A stretch of 64,000 bases of DNA, taken from assembly GCA_031550325.1 (NCBI GenBank), contig JAVBOR010000026.1:17358-81357 (forward strand). Direction: 5' to 3'. The translations under genes were made by a program, and so were the position numbers. Each line of letters starts with the position of its first letter. Position 1 is the first letter of the stretch. Shown in pieces: positions 26,336 to 34,659 of this stretch. The stretch is from JAVBTT01 sp031550325 (lineage in GTDB: Bacteria > Bacillota > Clostridia > Oscillospirales > UBA929). Below the pieces are notes generated by a model, which saw only the letters and a list, made by a program, of their open reading frames with translations, ran no database searches and was not told the DNA's origin.

Positions 26336-26820
26336 GATGATTTTGAGCGGCTGACCACAAGCCGCTCGACTGACATGCGCAGCCGGGTCAGCGGCGAGCT
26401 GGAAAGCGGCCTGATAAAGCAGACGCGCATGCCGGCGCGCCGCGCGGCGGGAATGTCGGTAAAGGCGTTGTCGCCCAATAGCACAAGACGCTCGGGAGCG
26501 TGGCCGAGCGTTTCGGCCATTTTGAGCAGCGCCTTAGGGCTGGGCTTACGCGCGTTTGCAATGAACGGGACGCCGAGCGCCCGGCAGAAGACGCGCACGC
26601 GCTCGGGACTGCGGTTGTTGGACACGACGCCGAGCGCAATAGACGCCTCGCGCAGAGACGACGCCCAGGCCAGCATGGCCGGGCGCGGCAGAGCTTCGCC
26701 GTGCGTGCCGAGGGTGTTGTCCAAATCGGCCAAAACGCCGAAAAGGCCGCGCCTTGTCAGCCAGTCGGGGGTGACGAGAAGGACGCTGTCGGCCTGATCG
26801 TCGGGAACAAATCGCTTCAT
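26332..26820 (-). CDS. yqeG: YqeG-family HAD IIIA-type phosphatase
   Basis: A 162-residue HAD phosphatase. LADLDNTLGTH gives motif I (Asp32, Asp34), VVSNNR the motif II region, KPSPKALLKMAE the motif III lysine and LLGDNAFTDIPAA motif IV. Length and N-terminal sequence fit YqeG. The family substrate is not firmly known; related enzymes act on phosphatidylglycerophosphate. The ATG follows GAGGAG. It is translationally coupled to the endonuclease-IV-like gene and divergent from a GH18-like gene. Confidence 0.9.
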   Translation of the reverse strand: MKRFVPDDQADSVLLVTPDWLTRRGLFGVLADLDNTLGTHGEALPRPAMLAWASSLREASIALGVVSNNRSPERVRVFCRALGVPFIANARKPSPKALLKMAETLGHAPERLVLLGDNAFTDIPAARRAGMRVCFIRPLSSSPLTRLRMSVERLVVSRSKSS

Positions 26821-26940
26821 AGGATTCTCCTCGCTGGACGCTTGAGCGCAAAGCTTGTGTCCGGACATTCTAAGTTTTGCCACTTGCCCGTATACTTAAT
26901 CGGAGGCGGCAAGGCCACATGCGGACAAGGGGGAAGAAGG

Positions 26941-27717
26941 ATGAAGCTAAACTATATCTTGTGCGCCGCGCCGGGTCAAACGCGCGACGCAGCCCGCTAC
27001 GGGCTGCCAATGGCGCATATGGCCTGGCAAATCGGCTCGTCGCTTTCGCTTGTCGAGGGCGGCATCAGCGCGTCCATGCGCGGCGGATTTATGGTGCTGG
27101 GGGACGCTTTGTATGACGGAGGGGGCAGGGACCCGGGGCAGCTGATCGACAAGGTGGCGCAGGAGTGCGTGCTGCGGGCGTTTGACGGCGTGGTCTTCGA
27201 CCTTGAACAGACACGCGGCAAAATGCTTGAGCATTTTGTGTCGGAGGGCGCGCCCTATCTGATCAGGCGCGGGCTCCGCATCTACCTGCCTGAAAAGTAC
27301 GCGTCTTGCTGCCCCAACGCCATGGTGCTCATCCCCACGGCCATGATGTCGGGCTCGCTGTCCGCGCGTCTGCGCGATGCCGTCGAGCGGTATGGATACC
27401 GCGTGGCGCTTGAGATGGAGCGGCTGAGCCGCGACATCGCGCTGCCGTCGCCCAACAGCGCCGGGACGCATCTGCAAAGGCGTGAGCTGAGTGAGTATCT
27501 GACCCAGCGGGGCGGCGTGAGCTTTTTTTCGCAGGAGATGTGTTCGCGGTATTTCACGTATAAGACCACGCAGGGCGGGACGCACTTCGTTTTGTTTGAC
27601 GACGCAGCCTGCATCCAGAAGAAAGCGCAGCTTGCCCAGCGCCTTGGCGTGGAACAGGGGTTTCTGCTGTACCCCGAGGTGGACGATATCCTTCCGGCGC
27701 TCGTCGAACAAGGTTAG
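26941..27717 (+). CDS. Probable diverged GH18-like TIM-barrel protein
   Basis: A 258-residue protein without signal peptide or membrane helix, starting at an ATG after GGGGGAAGAAGG. FDGVVFDLEQ resembles the beta-4 DGxxxDxE strand of family 18 glycoside hydrolases, and the C-terminal VLFDDAACIQKKAQLAQRL resembles their conserved barrel-closing segment. The family's catalytic glutamate could be the E of DLEQ, but the overall match is weak and the protein is short. It could be an inactive relative, as seen in some sporulation-associated proteins. It converges on the exonuclease gene and shares its last four bases with it. Confidence 0.6.
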   Translation: MKLNYILCAAPGQTRDAARYGLPMAHMAWQIGSSLSLVEGGISASMRGGFMVLGDALYDGGGRDPGQLIDKVAQECVLRAFDGVVFDLEQTRGKMLEHFVSEGAPYLIRRGLRIYLPEKYASCCPNAMVLIPTAMMSGSLSARLRDAVERYGYRVALEMERLSRDIALPSPNSAGTHLQRRELSEYLTQRGGVSFFSQEMCSRYFTYKTTQGGTHFVLFDDAACIQKKAQLAQRLGVEQGFLLYPEVDDILPALVEQG

Positions 27718-28211
27718 CAGCCCGCGCGCATTTTCAAGTAGAGCTTTGCCGTGACCATCGCGTCGGCCAGAGCCCGGTGATAGCCCGGCGATTCAATCCC
27801 CAGATGCTCGGCCAGCGGCTGCAGGCTACGCGAGGGCAGATGCGGGTAGAGCCGGCGGGCCCAGATCAGCGTATCGTCAACAGCGGGCGTATAGAGTATG
27901 CCCGCATCGCGGCAGTAGCGGCGAAGAAACGACATGTCAAACGGCGTGTTGTGGCAGACGACCGTGTCGTCGCCCAAAAAGTCCAGCAGGGTCGGCAGAA
28001 GCTCGGCAAAGCCGGGGCTGTCCGCCACCATTTCGGGGGTGATGCCGTGCACCCGGATGGCGTCGAGAGGGATGGGCCCGTCGGGCCGGCACAGCGAGGC
28101 CAGATGGAAGTCGATCTCACTGTCCCGTACGCGTACGGCCGCGAACTCGACGACTTCGCAGGTCTGGGAAGAAAACCCCGTGGTTTCAAAGTCAAGGGTG
28201 CAAAAATTCAT
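27714..28211 (-). CDS. DnaQ-like 3'-5' exonuclease
   Basis: A 165-residue DEDD-family exonuclease, a single domain. Exo I is TLDFETTGF (Asp7, Glu9), exo II is CHNTPFDMSFL and exo III is YHRALADAMVTAKL, with the His/Asp of the DEDDh type. It is similar to the PolC/DnaQ epsilon-type exonuclease domain but free-standing, so it could proofread or trim DNA or RNA ends. The ATG follows GGGGGAA. The 3' end overlaps the convergent GH18-like gene by four bases, with both stop codons inside TTAG. Confidence 0.88.
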   Translation of the reverse strand: MNFCTLDFETTGFSSQTCEVVEFAAVRVRDSEIDFHLASLCRPDGPIPLDAIRVHGITPEMVADSPGFAELLPTLLDFLGDDTVVCHNTPFDMSFLRRYCRDAGILYTPAVDDTLIWARRLYPHLPSRSLQPLAEHLGIESPGYHRALADAMVTAKLYLKMRAGC

Positions 28212-28427
28212 GGCTGTTCCCCCGTTAAGTAGGCATGAAACATTCGAGGCAGATGACAAAAACTTGAGGCTGATCACAAAAACATTTCCGACCCGAAGCC
28301 GCACAGCGGTGTTTGTCTTCAATCAGGTTCCGTGGCCGTCTTTCATTTTCCTCCGGCCGGGCGGAGGAAAACCGGAATCCAACCGCCTGTCGAAGCGGTT
28401 TTGGCTTGAGAATAAGTCGTCCTGCTG
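28212..28427. other. Non-coding stretch between dnaQ-like gene and guaB promoter
   Basis: No gene is supported here. It holds a 20-bp tandem pair (28246-28284) and a GC-rich hairpin near 28352-28373 (TTTTCCTCCG/CGGAGGAAAA arms). A second small hairpin, AACCGCCTG/CGAAGCGGTT, lies at about 28381-28400 and resembles the B block of the modular repeat. No guanine riboswitch core was recognised. Confidence 0.5.
28246..28284. repeat. Two tandem 20-base direct repeats
   Basis: GAGGCAGATGACAAAAAC and GAGGCTGATCACAAAAAC follow one another with two changes. On the minus strand each unit offers a TTGTCA/TTGTGA element upstream of the exonuclease gene, so they may be promoter or regulator sites. Confidence 0.5.
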
Positions 28428-28456
28428 TTGACAGAACAACCTGTTTCAGATATTAT
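28428..28456 (+). promoter_or_regulatory. Strong sigma-A-like promoter for guaB
   Basis: TTGACA (28428-28433), a 17-base spacer and TATTAT (28451-28456), about 100 bases before the likely guaB start. Confidence 0.8.
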
Positions 28457-28557
28457 AGTATAAATTATCAAACAAGGCAAGTCAATCCCGTTAAGGCTTG
28501 CAGCGCAATGTGAGAGAGGCGGTTATCCCCCACGAAAGAGAAAGGTTGTGTGCGTAC

Positions 28558-30042
28558 TTGGTCAACTTCAACGCGGATGAAAAATTTGGCAGAGAAGGCA
28601 TCACGTTTGACGATGTGCTGCTCACCCCAGCATATAGCGATGTTTTGCCGGTGAACGTCGATTTATCGACAAAACTGACCAAAACGATTATGCTGAACAT
28701 CCCGCTTATGAGCGCGGCGATGGACACGGTCACGGAGTCGAGACTGGCCATCGCAATGGCCCGTGAGGGCGGCATTGGCATCGTTCATAAAAATATGAGC
28801 ATTGAACAGCAGTCCGAGGAGGTTGACCGCGTTAAACGGTCGGAAAACGGCGTCATCACCGACCCGTTCTTCCTGTCGCCCCGGCATACGCTGCAGGACG
28901 CCGACGACCTGATGGCCAAATTCCGCATTTCGGGCGTTCCGATTTGCGATGAGTCGGGCCATCTTGTTGGCATTTTGACCAACCGCGACCTGAAGTTTGA
29001 AGATGATCTCAGCCGCTCGATTGACGAGGTCATGACGCGTGAGCCGCTGTTCACAGCGCCGGTCGGCACGGATCTTGCGCAAGCCAGGCAAATCCTGCGC
29101 AAGTATAAGGTGGAAAAACTGCCTTTGGTGGATGAAACCGGAAAGCTACGCGGCCTGATTACCATTAAAGACATTGAAAAAGCCGTGATGTACCCGAACT
29201 CCGCCAGGGACGCCCAGGGCCGCCTGCTCGTCGGCGGCGCCATCGGCGCCACGGCCGACGCGCTTGAGCGTGTCGCCGCCCTGATTGGGGCGGGGGTTGA
29301 CCTGCTTGTGCTCGATTCGGCGCACGGACACAGCGTGAACATTATCAACTGCCTCAAAAGCGTCAAAGCGGCCTACCCGTCTGTCCAGATATGCGCGGGC
29401 AACATCGCGACTGCCGAGGGCGCGCGCGCGCTGATAGACGCGGGCGCCGACGTTGTCAAGGTCGGCATCGGCCCGGGCGCCATCTGCACAACGCGCGTGG
29501 TGGCGGGCATCGGCGTGCCGCAGATTTCTGCCATTTACGACACGGCGTGCGTGGCCTCCCGGCAAGGCATACCGGTTATCGCTGACGGCGGCGTCAAGTA
29601 CTCCGGCGACATCGTCAAGGCCCTTGCCGCGGGCGCCGACACCGTGATGATCGGCTCGCTGTTTGCGGGCTGCGAGGAGTCACCGGGTGACTCCGAAATC
29701 TATCAGGGCCGCCGCTTCAAGGTCTATCGCGGCATGGGCTCAATCGGCGCGATGCAGCAGGCCAAGGGCAGCCGCGACCGGTATTTTCAGGAAAACCAGC
29801 AAAAGCTTGTGCCTGAAGGCGTTGAGGGCCGTGTACCATATAAGGGGTCTCTGTCCGACGCCGTGTATCAGCTCGTGGGCGGCCTGCGCGCGGGCATGGG
29901 GTATTGCGGCGCGGCGACGGTTGAAAAGCTGCAAAGCGACGCGAAGTTTATTAAGATTACCGGAGCCGGACTGCGGGAGAGTCATCCGCACGATGTCTTC
30001 ATCACCAAGGAAAGCCCGAACTACACCCCCAATCTTCAGTAA
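28558..30042 (+). CDS. guaB: IMP dehydrogenase
   Basis: A 494-residue enzyme oxidising IMP to XMP, the first step to GMP. GITFDDVLLTPAYSDVLP opens the barrel as in other IMPDHs. Two CBS domains (about 95-215) follow, then DSAHGHSVN and the catalytic loop KVGIGPGAICTTR (catalytic Cys near 310; Ala replaces the common Ser). RGMGSIGAM and a C-terminal flap complete it. No ATG lies near the family N-terminus; the likely start is TTG at 28558, 12 bases after AAAGG, and upstream GTG/TTG codons are alternatives. It is transcribed from its own promoter. Confidence 0.93.
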   Translation: MVNFNADEKFGREGITFDDVLLTPAYSDVLPVNVDLSTKLTKTIMLNIPLMSAAMDTVTESRLAIAMAREGGIGIVHKNMSIEQQSEEVDRVKRSENGVITDPFFLSPRHTLQDADDLMAKFRISGVPICDESGHLVGILTNRDLKFEDDLSRSIDEVMTREPLFTAPVGTDLAQARQILRKYKVEKLPLVDETGKLRGLITIKDIEKAVMYPNSARDAQGRLLVGGAIGATADALERVAALIGAGVDLLVLDSAHGHSVNIINCLKSVKAAYPSVQICAGNIATAEGARALIDAGADVVKVGIGPGAICTTRVVAGIGVPQISAIYDTACVASRQGIPVIADGGVKYSGDIVKALAAGADTVMIGSLFAGCEESPGDSEIYQGRRFKVYRGMGSIGAMQQAKGSRDRYFQENQQKLVPEGVEGRVPYKGSLSDAVYQLVGGLRAGMGYCGAATVEKLQSDAKFIKITGAGLRESHPHDVFITKESPNYTPNLQ

Positions 30043-30093
30043 ACGGGCTCCGCCTCGGTATTTGTTTTGCTTTTGGGAGAATAGGAGCTAACC

Positions 30094-30900
30094 ATGAAAC
30101 TTTCTTTTTCTACTGTCGGCTGTCCCCAGTGGACCTGGAGCGAAATCCTGTCGGCGGCGTCCGATTTGGGCTATGACGGCCTGGAGATCCGCGGGCTTGG
30201 GGATGATCTATACCTGCCCGACAACAAGTTTTTCAAACCTGAACGCCTTGAGCAGACGGCGAAGGATTTGGCCGCCCGGAAGATCGGGCTGGCCTGTCTG
30301 GCGTCGGACATCTTTTTGCAGGACGCTTCGATCGACGCAGTGTCTGCGCTGCGCGCCTACATCAAGCTGGCCGCCGCGCTCAAAGCGCGCTGTATCCGCG
30401 TGCTCGGCGACGCTTGGGCCGAGCCGGGCGAAAATGTAGATGACGAGCTTGTGCGCAGCCGTCTTTGCCAGCTGGCGCCCGACGCGCAGGACAGCGGGGT
30501 CATGCTGCTTGTGGAGTCAAACGGCGTGTTTGCCGAGAGCGCGCGCCTCAGGGCGCTGCTTGACGGCGTGGGCAGCGCCAGCGTCGCCGCGCTGTGGGAC
30601 GTAAACCACCCTGTACGATTTTTCAACGAGCGGGTTGAGGAAACCTATGAAAATATTGGCCGATACGTTCACCATGTACACATCAAGGACAGCGAGTTCG
30701 ACGGAGGCAAGCTGAAATACAAAATGCTTGGCTACGGCACGCTGCCCATTAAAGAGGCGCTGACGCTGCTTAAGCGCGGCGGATACTCGGAGTTTCTGTC
30801 GCTTGAATGGACCAAACGGTGGAATGAGGATCTGGAGGACGCGGGTATCGTGTTTGGGCACTATGTCTATGAGATGAAAAAGATGCTGAGGAGCCTGTGA
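30094..30900 (+). CDS. Sugar phosphate isomerase/epimerase-like TIM barrel
   Basis: A 268-residue xylose-isomerase-like (AP endonuclease 2 superfamily) barrel. YDGLEIRGLG, MLLVESNG, ALWDVNHPVRF and YVHHVHIKDSE carry the Glu, Asp and His residues used for metal binding in this superfamily, and FLSLEWTKRW gives the last Glu. It probably isomerises or epimerises a small sugar or polyol; the substrate is unknown. AGGAG precedes the ATG. The stop overlaps the GTG start of miaB by four bases, linking it to the tRNA/mismatch repair run without a clear functional reason. Confidence 0.85.
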   Translation: MKLSFSTVGCPQWTWSEILSAASDLGYDGLEIRGLGDDLYLPDNKFFKPERLEQTAKDLAARKIGLACLASDIFLQDASIDAVSALRAYIKLAAALKARCIRVLGDAWAEPGENVDDELVRSRLCQLAPDAQDSGVMLLVESNGVFAESARLRALLDGVGSASVAALWDVNHPVRFFNERVEETYENIGRYVHHVHIKDSEFDGGKLKYKMLGYGTLPIKEALTLLKRGGYSEFLSLEWTKRWNEDLEDAGIVFGHYVYEMKKMLRSL

Positions 30901-32057
30901 TCGACGCAGCCGCTCTTTTGCGCGCGCGAAACGCGCGGGCCGACGCGCCCGCGCTTGCCTGCGTTCGCGTGTTTGGATGTCAGCAGAACGAGGCCGACGG
31001 GGAGAAGCTGCGCGGCCAGCTGCTGGATTTTGGGTATGGCCTTACTGACGACACGGCAATGGCCGATGTTGTCGTGTTCAATACCTGCGCCGTGCGCGGC
31101 CACGCCGAACAGCGCGTTTTGGGAAACATCGGCGCGCTTTCGCATACCCGAAAACAGGGACAGATCGTGGTTGTCTGCGGCTGTATGGCACAGCAGAAAG
31201 GTGTGCAGGACGTCCTGCGCAAGAGTTATCCGCTGGTCAGCCTGGTGTTCGGGCCGGCGCTGTTGCCGCGCTTTGCCGAGCTTTTGTGGCGTGTGGTTCA
31301 TCAGGGCGGCCGCCATTTTCACCTGGAGGACGCCACAGCGCCGGTTAGCGAGGGAGTTCCTGTTTTGCGCTCTCCGCCGCCGCGCGCGTGGATCACGGTC
31401 ATGCAGGGCTGCGACAACTTCTGCTCCTACTGCGTTGTGCCGTATGTGCGCGGACGGGAGCGCTCCCGCGCGCCGGAGAACATACTGGCTGAGGCCTCAG
31501 CGCTCATCGCCGACGGGTACACAGAGCTCTTTCTGCTCGGGCAAAACGTCAACTCCTACAGGCCGGACGACGGGACGACGTTTGCCGGGCTTTTGCGCGC
31601 GCTCAATGAACTCGACGGCGACTTCTCCATCCGCTTTATGACGTCTCACCCAAAGGACGCCGGAAGCGCCCTTTTTCAGGCGATGGCCGAATGCCGCCAT
31701 GTCGCGCCCATGCTGCACCTGCCGGTGCAGTCTGGCTCAGACCGTATTCTGCTGGCGATGAACAGGGGGTACACGCGAGAGCGCTACCTCTCTCTGGTCG
31801 CCGAGGCCCGCGAGGCAATCCCCGGGCTGAACCTGACGAGCGACATCATTGTCGGATTTCCGGGCGAAAGCGAAGAGGATTTTGATGAGACGCTTTCGCT
31901 GGTCAGAGCTGTCCGCTTTGACAGCCTGTTTACCTTTTTGTACTCCAAGCGGGAGGGCACGAGCGCCGCGCGCCTGGAGGACCATACGCCGGAACGAATC
32001 AAGAAGGAACGCTTTCAGCGGCTTCTGGAGCTGCAAAAGGAGGTGGAGCATGGCTGA
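30897..32057 (+). CDS. miaB: tRNA-2-methylthio-N6-dimethylallyladenosine synthase MiaB, lacking TRAM domain
   Basis: A 386-residue methylthiotransferase acting on i6A37 of tRNA. The N-terminal UPF0004 domain has cysteines in VFGCQQNEAD, FNTCAVRGHAE and VCGCMAQQKG (first Fe-S cluster). The radical SAM core has QGCDNFCSYCVVPYVRGRE (CX3CX2C). Typical MiaB has about 440-480 residues and ends with a TRAM RNA-binding domain; this one stops after RLLELQKEVEHG, exactly where TRAM would begin. The start is GTG after GAGGAG. Its last eight bases overlap mutS, and downstream miaA makes the i6A substrate. Confidence 0.9.
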   Translation: MIDAAALLRARNARADAPALACVRVFGCQQNEADGEKLRGQLLDFGYGLTDDTAMADVVVFNTCAVRGHAEQRVLGNIGALSHTRKQGQIVVVCGCMAQQKGVQDVLRKSYPLVSLVFGPALLPRFAELLWRVVHQGGRHFHLEDATAPVSEGVPVLRSPPPRAWITVMQGCDNFCSYCVVPYVRGRERSRAPENILAEASALIADGYTELFLLGQNVNSYRPDDGTTFAGLLRALNELDGDFSIRFMTSHPKDAGSALFQAMAECRHVAPMLHLPVQSGSDRILLAMNRGYTRERYLSLVAEAREAIPGLNLTSDIIVGFPGESEEDFDETLSLVRAVRFDSLFTFLYSKREGTSAARLEDHTPERIKKERFQRLLELQKEVEHG

Positions 32058-34659
32058 ACATACGCCCGTGATGCAGCAGTACACAAGGATTAAGCAGCAA
32101 AACCCCGACTGCATCCTGTTTTTTCGCTTGGGCGACTTTTATGAAATGTTCAATGAGGACGCCCGCACGGCGTCTGAAATGCTTGACCTGACGCTGACCA
32201 CGCGTGACCGCGGCGTTGTCAACGAGGAGGATCGCACGCCGATGTGCGGCGTTCCCTACCATTCGGCCGAGGCGTATATCGCGCGTCTGATTGAGCGCGG
32301 CATGAAGGTGGCCATCTGCGAGCAGGTGGAGGATCCAGCCACTGCCAAAGGGCTTGTGAAACGCGAGGTCGTGCGCATCATCACGCCCGGAACCGTTCTG
32401 GAGTCAAGCCTTTTGGACGAGGGCCGCAACAACTTTTTGGCCAGCGTCTACCTGGACGCCGACTCGGCGGGCATCTGCGTGGCCGACGTCTCCACGGGCG
32501 AAGTGTACACCACGCAGATTCTTGAGGCTGACCGCGTGCAGGGGCTCTTGTGCGAGTTCGGGCGGTTTGCGCCGCGCGAGGCCGTGCTGAGCGGCGGCGC
32601 GGCCGGCGACGAGCGCGTGACCGCGTTTTTGCGCGAGCGGCTGAGGTGTCTGGTCCAGGCGGGGGAAGAGAGCAGCTTTGGAAAGGCCGAAAGCGAAAGA
32701 CTTGTTCTGGCGCAGTTTAAGGCGGCCTCGCTGGAGGCGCTTGGGCTCGGGGACAAGCAGGCAGCCGTGCGGGCTGTGGGAGGACTGCTGTCGTATCTGA
32801 GGGAGACCGCCAAGTCCGAGCTGACATTGATGGCCACGCTGCACGTCTATGAACAGTCGCGCTTTATGGAGCTCGACTTCACGGCCAGACGGAATCTGGA
32901 GCTTACCGAGACACTGCACGGCGGGGAAAAGAAGGGCTCGCTTTTGTGGGTTCTCGACCAGACGGGCAGTTCCATGGGCTCGCGCCTGATTCGGTCCTGG
33001 CTTGAAAAGCCGCTGACCGGGCCGCCTGACATCATGCGCCGCCAGCACGCCGTGGCCGAGCTTTTTGGCAATACGATGCTCCGCGGCGAGCTCCGGGGCA
33101 TTTTGAAGGCCCTGCCCGATATGGAGCGCCTGATGTCGCGCATCGTGTACGGCACCTCCAACGCGCGGGACATGCGCGGTTTAGCGGCTGCCTGCCGGCG
33201 CGCGCCGGGCGTGCTGGAGTGGCTGAAGAGTCTCAAATCAGCCGCGTTTGTCGAGCTTTCGGCGGCGATCGACCCGCTTCAAGACATATCAGCGCGGCTC
33301 GAGGCTGCCATTGTGGAGGCGCCGCCGTTTTCCATCCGCGAGGGCGGCTTTATCAAGGACGGCTATGACGGGGAGATCGACCGACTGCGCGCGGTCGTGA
33401 GCGACGCGCGGTCGGTTGTCGCGCAGATGGAGGCGCAGACCAAGGCCGACACCGGCATCAAAACGCTTAAGGTTGGCTACAACAAGGTTTTTGGGTACTA
33501 TTTTGAGGTGTCCAAGTCCTATTTGCATCAGGTTCCGGAGCATTTCATCCGCAAGCAGACGCTGGCCGGTTGCGAGCGGTACATCACCCAGGAACTCAAG
33601 GACATGGAGACCCAAATCCTCATGGCGGGGGACAAGCTTGTGGCGCTTGAGTCGGCGCTTTATGAGCAGCTGCGGCAGTGGCTGACCGAAAACGCGCACC
33701 GCCTCCAGCAAACGGCACAGGCGCTGGCGAAGACGGATGTGCTGTGCGCGCTGGCCGAGGCGGCGGCGCGCAACAACTACTGTATGCCCGTGGTTGATTA
33801 CTTCGACAAAATCGACATCGTCGACGGGCGGCACCCGGTGGTTGAGCGCATGCTGACCGACAGCCTGTTTGTTCCCAACGACACCCATATGTCCTCCGAG
33901 GCTCCTTCGGCCATCATCACGGGGCCGAACATGGCCGGAAAGTCCACCTACATGCGCCAGGTCGCCCTCATCACGCTCATGGCGCAGATGGGATCGTTCG
34001 TGCCGGCGAAATCCGCCACGATCGGCGTCGTCGACCGCGTCTTTACGCGCATCGGCGCGTCGGACGACCTGACCGGCGGACGCTCGACGTTTATGGTCGA
34101 GATGACCGAGGTGGCCGACATTCTGCGCTTTGCCACCAAGAGAAGCCTGATCATTTTGGACGAGGTCGGGCGCGGGACGTCCACGTTTGACGGGATGAGC
34201 GTCGCGCGGGCGGTTTTGGAGCATGTCCACACCAAAATCGGTGCGAAGGTGCTGTTCGCCACGCATTACCATGAACTGACCGATCTTGAGCAGCAGCTGC
34301 CCGGGGTCAAAAACTTTAACATCGCCGTCAAAAAACGCGGAAAGGACATCATCTTTCTGCGGCGGATCGTACCCGGCGGAGCCGACGACAGCTATGGCGT
34401 TGAGGTGGCGCGTCTGGCCGGACTGCCCGAAAGCGTCATTGCGCGCGCCCGCACGATTTTAAGGGAACTCGAAGCCGAAGCGCCCGTGAAGGCACGCGCG
34501 GCCGCGTCGCGGCAGGGCGAGGACGACCAGATTTCTCTGGAAAGCCTCGCGTCGGAGGAGCTCCGCCGAAAACTGCTCACGCTTGACGCCAACACGCTCA
34601 CGCCGCTTGAGGCGCTCAACATGCTGTTCGCGCTGCAAAAGAAAGCGAGGGACGGCTGA
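32050..34659 (+). CDS. mutS: DNA mismatch repair protein MutS
   Basis: An 869-residue MutS1. The mismatch-recognition FxE lies in FFRLGDFYEMF near the N-terminus. The connector, lever and clamp regions follow, and the ATPase carries GPNMAGKSTYMRQ (about 627-639), ILDEVGRGTSTFDG and FATHYHEL. It detects mismatches and recruits MutL. The ATG lies inside the end of miaB (eight-base overlap) and the stop shares one base with the mutL start (TGATG). Confidence 0.97.
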   Translation: MAEHTPVMQQYTRIKQQNPDCILFFRLGDFYEMFNEDARTASEMLDLTLTTRDRGVVNEEDRTPMCGVPYHSAEAYIARLIERGMKVAICEQVEDPATAKGLVKREVVRIITPGTVLESSLLDEGRNNFLASVYLDADSAGICVADVSTGEVYTTQILEADRVQGLLCEFGRFAPREAVLSGGAAGDERVTAFLRERLRCLVQAGEESSFGKAESERLVLAQFKAASLEALGLGDKQAAVRAVGGLLSYLRETAKSELTLMATLHVYEQSRFMELDFTARRNLELTETLHGGEKKGSLLWVLDQTGSSMGSRLIRSWLEKPLTGPPDIMRRQHAVAELFGNTMLRGELRGILKALPDMERLMSRIVYGTSNARDMRGLAAACRRAPGVLEWLKSLKSAAFVELSAAIDPLQDISARLEAAIVEAPPFSIREGGFIKDGYDGEIDRLRAVVSDARSVVAQMEAQTKADTGIKTLKVGYNKVFGYYFEVSKSYLHQVPEHFIRKQTLAGCERYITQELKDMETQILMAGDKLVALESALYEQLRQWLTENAHRLQQTAQALAKTDVLCALAEAAARNNYCMPVVDYFDKIDIVDGRHPVVERMLTDSLFVPNDTHMSSEAPSAIITGPNMAGKSTYMRQVALITLMAQMGSFVPAKSATIGVVDRVFTRIGASDDLTGGRSTFMVEMTEVADILRFATKRSLIILDEVGRGTSTFDGMSVARAVLEHVHTKIGAKVLFATHYHELTDLEQQLPGVKNFNIAVKKRGKDIIFLRRIVPGGADDSYGVEVARLAGLPESVIARARTILRELEAEAPVKARAAASRQGEDDQISLESLASEELRRKLLTLDANTLTPLEALNMLFALQKKARDG

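Noticed and set aside
26947..27711. 254-codon minus-strand frame opposite the GH18-like gene
   Set aside because: The plus strand has a good ribosome site and barrel-like motifs; the minus frame is His/Arg-rich shadow sequence.
28457..28557. Guanine riboswitch in the guaB leader
   Set aside because: The roughly 100-base leader lacks the conserved loop sequences of the purine aptamer.
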